Shown: positions 57,613 through 64,000 of the stretch, piece by piece
Layout: every line of letters begins with the position of its first letter
Numbering within the stretch: the stretch's first letter is position 1
Source: Mercurialis annua
Lineage: Eukaryota > Streptophyta > Magnoliopsida > Malpighiales > Euphorbiaceae
Length of the DNA stretch: 64,000 nucleotides
NCBI RefSeq assembly: GCF_937616625.2
Contig: NC_065570.1
Coordinates: forward strand, 1,002,001-1,066,000
Reading direction: 5' to 3'
The notes under the pieces: model-generated
Told to the model about the DNA's origin: nothing
Databases searched by the model: none
Seen by the model: the letters and a program-made list of their open reading frames with translations, nothing else
Made by a program: the position numbers and the translations under genes

Positions 57613-60600
57613 CTACTGTATACTAGAAAGATGGCAAGAATACCTCAGCCTCCGATGTGAAGCAAGAGCATTTTGTAGAGCTACATCAACTTTCGCCCCT
57701 TCTTGAAACAACGAGTCATATAACCGACAGACGAACTGTGATAACTCCTCTTCTTCGTCATCCCAAAAACCGACACAAAGGTCCCCGTTCTTCTCGAGAT
57801 CACTATCTTCCCAATCACTCCTTGGACTTGCAGGCTCTGTCTCCTCATCCTCTGCCTCTTCATCTCCGATTTCAAACTTCCCATTTTCCGGAACATGGAA
57901 ATCCTCCGATCCATGGGATGTCACGGGAATTTCTGGAGGTTCTGCAGATGGGGAGATAACAGCTTTTGCACCAGAATCTAAAAATGCCTTAATTAAAGTT
58001 GGAATAGGCCCGAACATCCCTGTACAAATTATAATCCTATCCCTCCAAGCTCCAACCTGGGGTCATACAGAGATAAGCAGCCGCAACAAATATCAGAAGA
58101 GTCACCCACAAGCAAAGTACAGGTGGAAAACAATTACTACAAACCGATTCTAGCTAGTTGACTGTTTCAAAAATGAACTAAAAGATGTCAAAAATTTAAT
58201 GTGATGTTACTTGTGGCAACTGTAAGTAGGGGTAAGCATATTTTGACAAAAACGGAATTAACCAATCTATTTTTGAGTAGTTCGGTAATTCGTTTGGCTT
58301 GGTTTATGAAAAAATTATGTTCGATTACGGTTAAGGGTTTTAAAAATTCAGTTAAACAAATTAACCGATTTTTTTAATTATTTTAACTTTATGATTATGT
58401 TTTTATTTTCATTGGTTGAACCAAGTTAACCAAATTTACCGGCTTATTCAGTCGGTTAGGTTTTTAATTTTTAAAATTTTGGTAATCCGGTTGATTTGGT
58501 TTTGGATAATTCGGTCGGTTCCGTTAAAGAGCTAAAGTAATTCAGTTAACTCGGTAGGGATAATTTGGTTTGGTTTAAACCAAACTGGCTGAATGCTTAC
58601 CCCTAACTGTAGATAGCTAGTGAGCAAACCTCATCCAGAACAACAAAAAAATTCAGATAGATTAGCACAAAGGTCAAATTAAAGTCAACTACTACATACC
58701 ATCCAGCGAACATCATCAGGTGTTAAATGCATAGAAGGAACTGTTCTCCGAAACATAAATGCCCCAATTTCTTGGTCATCCTCCATAACCTATAAAGTGT
58801 CAACAAACATAATCAACAGTGATCAGTCAGTAATTTCCTTCAATAATAACACATAACACCCAAACGGAAAGGAGGACATCATTGCACATACCTGTGTCTG
58901 TCGTCCAATATAGCGATGGACAACGTTTCCAACTTGGAAGTAAGGTCTATATCGAACCAGATCAGAAACACTTGAAATATTAGCAACAACAGATGGAATC
59001 TTTCTGCGGCGACTGCGCATCATTGATAGCAAGCTAGATTTAACACTTTGGAGAAACTTATCAGCAAGTTCTCCTGGTTCGGCAACAACAAATACATCAT
59101 TCTGCCAACTAGAGACATATGGAGAGGACGTTAAGAACATAAACTGAACTCATAAGAAAGTACTACCAGTCAATTAACATGAAGTGTGCTTACCTTAATA
59201 TTGAACCAATTGCATCATTTTGAAGGGCTAGATGTACAATTCCAACTTGTGCGGTATTTTGTAACTTTTCATGCAATGACCGAACAGGTAAAGAAAATTG
59301 TCTGCGCCCTGAAGGAGACCTAGGCGGTGATGCAGCATTCTTGCCATCCAAGCTTAAAGGCGGGACCATGTCGATTCGACCCATCCTATGTGGGCCAAAA
59401 TCAGGACTAAATAGAAGTGGGCTTGATGGGAAACTTCCAGTAATCAGCGGTGAAGCAAATGGTGATGGGAAAGTTGTTGCTGGCAATTTCTTTGAGATTC
59501 CGGATGCCCCAAGCATAAGAGATAATCTGAGTCCACTGCGGGTGCAAAATGATTCCAGTGCCCGAGCATGGTGCATGACTCTGCCTGAATCGGGGCTATG
59601 CAGAGCTTCAACTAGTAGTACACTGCGCCTCCAACCCAATGAAGGACTATTCCCATCTTACATAGCAGCAAGGCAGAAGAATTTGAGGTTCAGAAAAAGG
59701 AGCAATCGGAAATTGAAACCTTTAAAATATTTATAAAAATAAAAGCATTAATACCTGAATTTGCTACCTTCGCCTTGGAGAATTTCTGATTCCTTAAATT
59801 CTCAGAGAATTTATCATCGTGTTGATAAGGCAAGAGTAGTCTGTCACAAACATTCTTAAAGGCTTCTGAATTAGTTTGGATATATTCAGCAACTACACCT
59901 TCCAACTTCAGCCAGACTGCTGGATCAGTCTCGTCCAGCTCCATATCACAACGTTCATTAACTACATTGTAAGATATCAGATGCTGGCTTAGAGCTAAAT
60001 TTTCTTTTTCCCAATAGAGGAAACACAACTAAATAAGAAAAGGAGGAAACAGAATTTATTGGACCACTTTTTAAGAACAATATCTGTTCCATGCCCTTGT
60101 AAACAGTAACTCCAAATTTCAACACTTCATGTACCTGGATTAAACCGAAAGTATTGTATTTCAGGAAGCATGGGTAGCAACGTGCTCAAAGCTTCCTCCA
60201 CTCGATCAACTGAGCAAGCGCTCTCAATTAAAACTTGCCCTGTGTCCAGATAACGCCACCCGCCTTTCCTCACCTACAGCAGAAATATTGCTCTCTATCA
60301 GAAATCAGAACGATGAACAAAATAAGGCAGTGGAAGAGTTCAACGGAAAGTTAACAAAGAATCTAACTGTTCTAACATTCTTTTCATCTCTAAGTTCTCG
60401 AATTCGCATAAAATAGCTACACAAATGAAAAGCATTTCCATATATTAGAAGGCTCTGGTTGTATAGCCAAAGAGATTTATCACTGGAATTATAACCAAGG
60501 TTGCTACAGCACAGATCACTCCATCAGTGCTATTTGGTATAATAAGTAGGAACATAATTTAATTATAAAAAAAAAACAGCTTTTCCACGATTGGCAAAAA

Positions 60601-63600
60601 GCTATATGCAATATAACACAGTAAAATGACTAGTGGACTAAATTTAATCACTAAAATTAACTCAATTATTTAAGATCTTTAAAAGTATAATGATTAGTTT
60701 CAATTGTCAATGCCGTATTACTCGCAATATTGCTACCAAACGTCATCTCCGAATTCATAGCATTCTAATAATGAAATCATCAAGGGTTAGGCTGTTTGCA
60801 TCAATACACCATGGTTTCTGCATATTTGAACATAAAAGCTATAAATTCAGAAGGCTAATGAAGTACAATGAGACGAATGTTAAACAACTATTTCCTTACA
60901 ATGGATATTTGATTACAATCAACCATCAACACAGTATAAAACTAAGACTTCAAAGAAGGGAGAGAAGAATAGGAAAAAGAGAAAATCACCTTTGTCGGAA
61001 CAGAACCACAGCCAATAGAAACCAAACAATCGATTTTTGTGTCAGGCCATAAAAGTTGTGCTTCCCTTATGGCAAATACGGTAGGATTATTTGCCACTAT
61101 AGCACCATCTTGCCAGCGATTCACATCTACATAACGAAATGAATTGTAGGCTCAATTTACTGCTAGAAATAATGAGCCTGGAAAGAGGCATCAAAGGCAT
61201 GTTTATAGAGTACCATCCGAGAAGTCATCAAGATAATATGGAGCTGCAGATGATGCTCTTATAGCCTGCCAAACATGATGCTTACAGCTCCCAATAAAAG
61301 CACTGCGTGTATAGCCAACTTGTGCACCAATAGTAGGTGATCCCAACACAGTGATCCCTGAACCTTCTGAATTTGCCAAGGGCACCTCGGGTGTTCCAGC
61401 AGGGTACTATATTTTGAAATGCAAAAGTGGTTCAAAACCACCACCACCAATAATCATAAAAAATAATATTATCAATTCATATTTACAGCAGAATAGAATT
61501 TGAAAACTGAACTAAAAATAATATCAAACCCAAAAGGATTCTAAGCGCCAGACCTGATAATTGCGAAATACAAATGGTTGAGCTGGCATCACACTAACTA
61601 GAGTTGACACAACAAAAACTTTGGGAATGTTTTTCACTGCCGATTCTATCAATAGGTCTCCATCCTCATCAGCACACAATTCCTTCAACAACCTCTCAAA
61701 CTGATCTGCACTGTGCTGCAAGACAATTTGTTATGGACTTATAGCGTTCTTTTCTCATCCTACAAGAGAGGGTGCATGTAGTAGAATATATCACAGGGAT
61801 GATAGTTCAATTAGTATGGTGACATAATTGATAACTTCAATTATTAGTTAATATATCAATGTATTCTTCTCTTTGCTGAATGAGTAACATATGAAAATTA
61901 GCAACATTATCGAGCCTCTTAAAAAGTACTTTTTTCACTGTCAATGTTGTGCACATACAGAAAAAATTCAGTTACTGTGCATCTAATAAATGATTTAACA
62001 AGTGTATAAAACCTAGTAAAGAAAGAGATAGTCCATACTTTAGATCCATGTACCACAACTCTAAAACTCTGTGATGAACTTTTGTAAAGCTGGTCCAACT
62101 TTTCTCTCCAACTAGCAGCTTCATTGTCCTTTGGTGTAGGTTCAGCAAAGACAAGCTTTCCTAAAGAATCACATTTGTAGAGATAGAAAAAGGGAATAAA
62201 TAAATTACACGAGCAAATTTTGTGAAAAACAATCTTTTGAATAGTCATACCCACCAAGATTTTTATATATTTCTTCACATTGGCTCAACGTCATCAACTT
62301 GATACCGAGAGCAACCGCCAGCATCCCACCCGTTGAGGTGCCACATATAAGATCAAACATCTCATGTATACGCTTTCCAGTTCCCTTTTCAATTGCTTTA
62401 AGGATTTGCACAGTGGCTAGACCTTTCATTCCGCCTCCATCCATAGCAAGAATGCGCAGGCCTTGCTTTGCTACTTGTTTTCCTCTAATTGCACGTCGCA
62501 GATTTTCATTTTCTCCTATAGTGGAACAAAATGAACAAGCCCTTGTATATTAATAGACCAACCTTGTGTAATAATAGACCAACACAATCTAAGAAATAGA
62601 GCGAAAGATTTTATCTAAGGTACAAACCAAGAATAGCCAATGCACGAGCTGCTGCTTTATTTACACGTGGCTCAGATGTAACTGTCAACCGCAACAGAAG
62701 ATCTCGCAAACTTTCTGAGGTGACCAAGATGCGCCGATTCTCCAAGCAGAAAGCCAAATTTCCAACTGCTAATAAAGCTAACCTTTGCACCTGGTCAAGG
62801 ATGAACTTTCTTAAATAGCTCTAAAATACAATAAATAGTTATAAAACCAGTAGAAGAGAACTTACTTCTGGATTTTTATGGGCACATAACATTTTCAATG
62901 ACTTCAACATATCCTTGGTAAGCATCTTTTGAGCTACAGTATCAGAAGCAAAGGCCAAAGTGGCTACAACTTGCAACACAGAAATTACTTCTTCCTCTGC
63001 AACTGATTTCAATACTGATTCAATTGGTTGCATTATGTCACATTTCATCAACTGCATCGCGACAGAAACATCTCCAGAAAGAGAGGATAGAGCAGAGCAT
63101 GCTTGTTCTACCTATGAGAATTCAGAATGCTGAGGACAGTGCCCAAAATAAAAGAAACAATAGCAAAGGTTTGACTCAAGATTGAAAAGATATTTAGTAA
63201 TACCACATGTTGATTGTCACTACTTATCATGCTAATAAGCTGCCGCACTGCATTCTCATCTTTACCAACAACAGCACGATTTCCTTGGTCTTGCATTATC
63301 TTTGCCATTGCAGATGCCAGCAAAGGATGATGACATGAAGAAAAGCGGAATATAAGAGAAAAGAAGGCACTCAGTTTGTGTCGAGATGCACCAAAATAAG
63401 AACTGTTCTCCATCTACAGATGGAAATAATAATAAAAATGATATTAAATTACTAATAACTTAAAAGAAAATCTAATAGCATCAAAAACAGCTACAAGGCC
63501 TCAAAGACAACTACCTCTATCTGTACATTCACTGATCTTAAATTCTCGTCAGCAACAATCCTGATATTAGCAACAGACAAGTGGCGAAGTTTACGTAGCG

Positions 63601-64000
63601 GTAGAATTTCAGGGAGGAACTCCAAAGGATTACCAAACAGCCTAAGAATTTGCAACTCAGCCATAGCCCTGTCATTTTACTGGAGATAAACAACAGATCC
63701 AAAGAAAAATTCTAGTGTTTACAAGCTTTATCAAACAAGAGAAGGGTAGTAAAGTTTGTCAATTCATATGAAAAAAAAAACCTGAAATCAAGAAGAGGCC
63801 GAACAAGCTTGTTGTGTTCCAGTGACAATTCCACCAGTCCCACACACTGCCTCAGTTCAACTGCAGACGAGTTTCATGCAAGATCATAAAACTGAACAAA
63901 TTTCCGACATAAAAACTTCCTGATGATAAATCAACAGCCATTCAACAGAACTAATGAAAATACAATTCACATCATACCGGGGACAGAAACCAGTGTGTTG
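57613..64000 (-). CDS. PLAI: Phospholipase A I: LRR-ARM-patatin lipase (5' end outside window)
   Basis: Sixteen minus-strand exons are visible: 64000-63978 (partial), 63860-63782, 63668-63515, 63413-63204, 63111-62866, 62790-62628, 62515-62255, 62160-62039, 61715-61554, 61406-61214, 61126-60990, 60273-60135, 59961-59755, 59656-59194, 59108-58892, 58789-58700, plus the last, 58056-57613. All join in frame. Domain order: leucine-rich repeats (LRLFGNPLEFLPEILPLRKL), armadillo-like helices (63.4-62.6 kb), then a patatin domain with oxyanion loop DGGGMKG, nucleophile elbow GTSTGG and the dyad Asp in WQDGAIVANNP. A long C-terminal part follows, ending SHRRLRYSCHLSSIQ. The family releases fatty acids from membrane lipids; Arabidopsis PLAI (At1g61850) was linked to basal jasmonate. 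Catalytic residues are intact. The intron after exon 58789-58700 holds a MITE. Confidence 0.95.
58227..58605. mobile_element. hAT-type MITE inside a PLAI intron, ~379 bp
   Basis: The ends TAGGGGTAAGCAT and ATGCTTACCCCTA are inverted repeats. The flanks share AACTGTA (left 58218-58224, right 58605-58611), a near-8-bp TSD. The interior is rich in GGTTNGGTT / AACCAA. It lies between PLAI exons at 58056 and 58700 and does not disturb splice sites. Confidence 0.75.

Noticed and set aside
60690..61052. 120-codon ORF on the plus strand
   Set aside because: Spans an intron and exon of the minus-strand PLAI gene; no motif of its own.

Overview
This window is nuclear DNA from a flowering plant, almost certainly a core eudicot. 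Its genes have short GT-AG introns and AT-rich intergenic DNA, and it carries plant-type TRIM, SINE, Stowaway, hAT and MULE elements plus a nuclear tRNA-Trp(CCA). A rosid (possibly Malpighiales) is my guess from the protein sequences; I could not test it.

Layout. (1) 1-6.7 kb: two tandem cytochrome P450 genes of the CYP716/718 type. The first is only a last exon at the window edge; the second is complete (4 exons, 476 aa), with a 1.57-kb hAT-like element ending 30 bp before its TATA box. (2) 8.0-10.3 kb: an intact six-exon Derlin-2 gene (244 aa). (3) 10.6-15.7 kb: no gene, but a stack of inverted-repeat elements, several with clear 9-bp target-site duplications (TSDs). (4) 16-38.3 kb: a complex low-copy repeat field. 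It contains promoter-like segments followed by ~140-bp tandem cassettes bounded by splice-like sites, 13 broken copies of the 3' exons of succinic semialdehyde dehydrogenase (ALDH5F1), islands of degenerate plant telomere repeat, a TRIM, MULEs and two Derlin fragments. The last ~11 kb is a tandem duplication of one ~5.3-kb block. (5) 38.7-42.4 kb: a TOM1/TOM3/THH1-type membrane-protein gene on the minus strand. (6) 42.4-46.9 kb: intergenic DNA with SINE, Stowaway and MULE insertions, then tRNA-Trp. (7) 47.1-64 kb: a compact gene-rich stretch with a mitochondrial PPR336-like protein (+), mitochondrial cardiolipin synthase (-), an RLCK-VII kinase (+), a small conserved plant protein (-) and the 3' two thirds of a LRR-ARM-patatin phospholipase (PLAI type, -), which continues past the right edge.

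The functional genes are ordinary housekeeping or signalling genes. PPR336, an RLCK-VII kinase and PLAI are also neighbours in Arabidopsis (At1g61850-At1g61870, from memory). The unusual part is the 22-kb field, where a neighbouring gene (Derlin), a foreign gene end (ALDH5F1), telomere-like DNA and transposons have been amplified together while splice-site-like borders stayed recognisable. I see no intact protein-coding gene there. A non-coding or small-RNA role is possible but is inference only.
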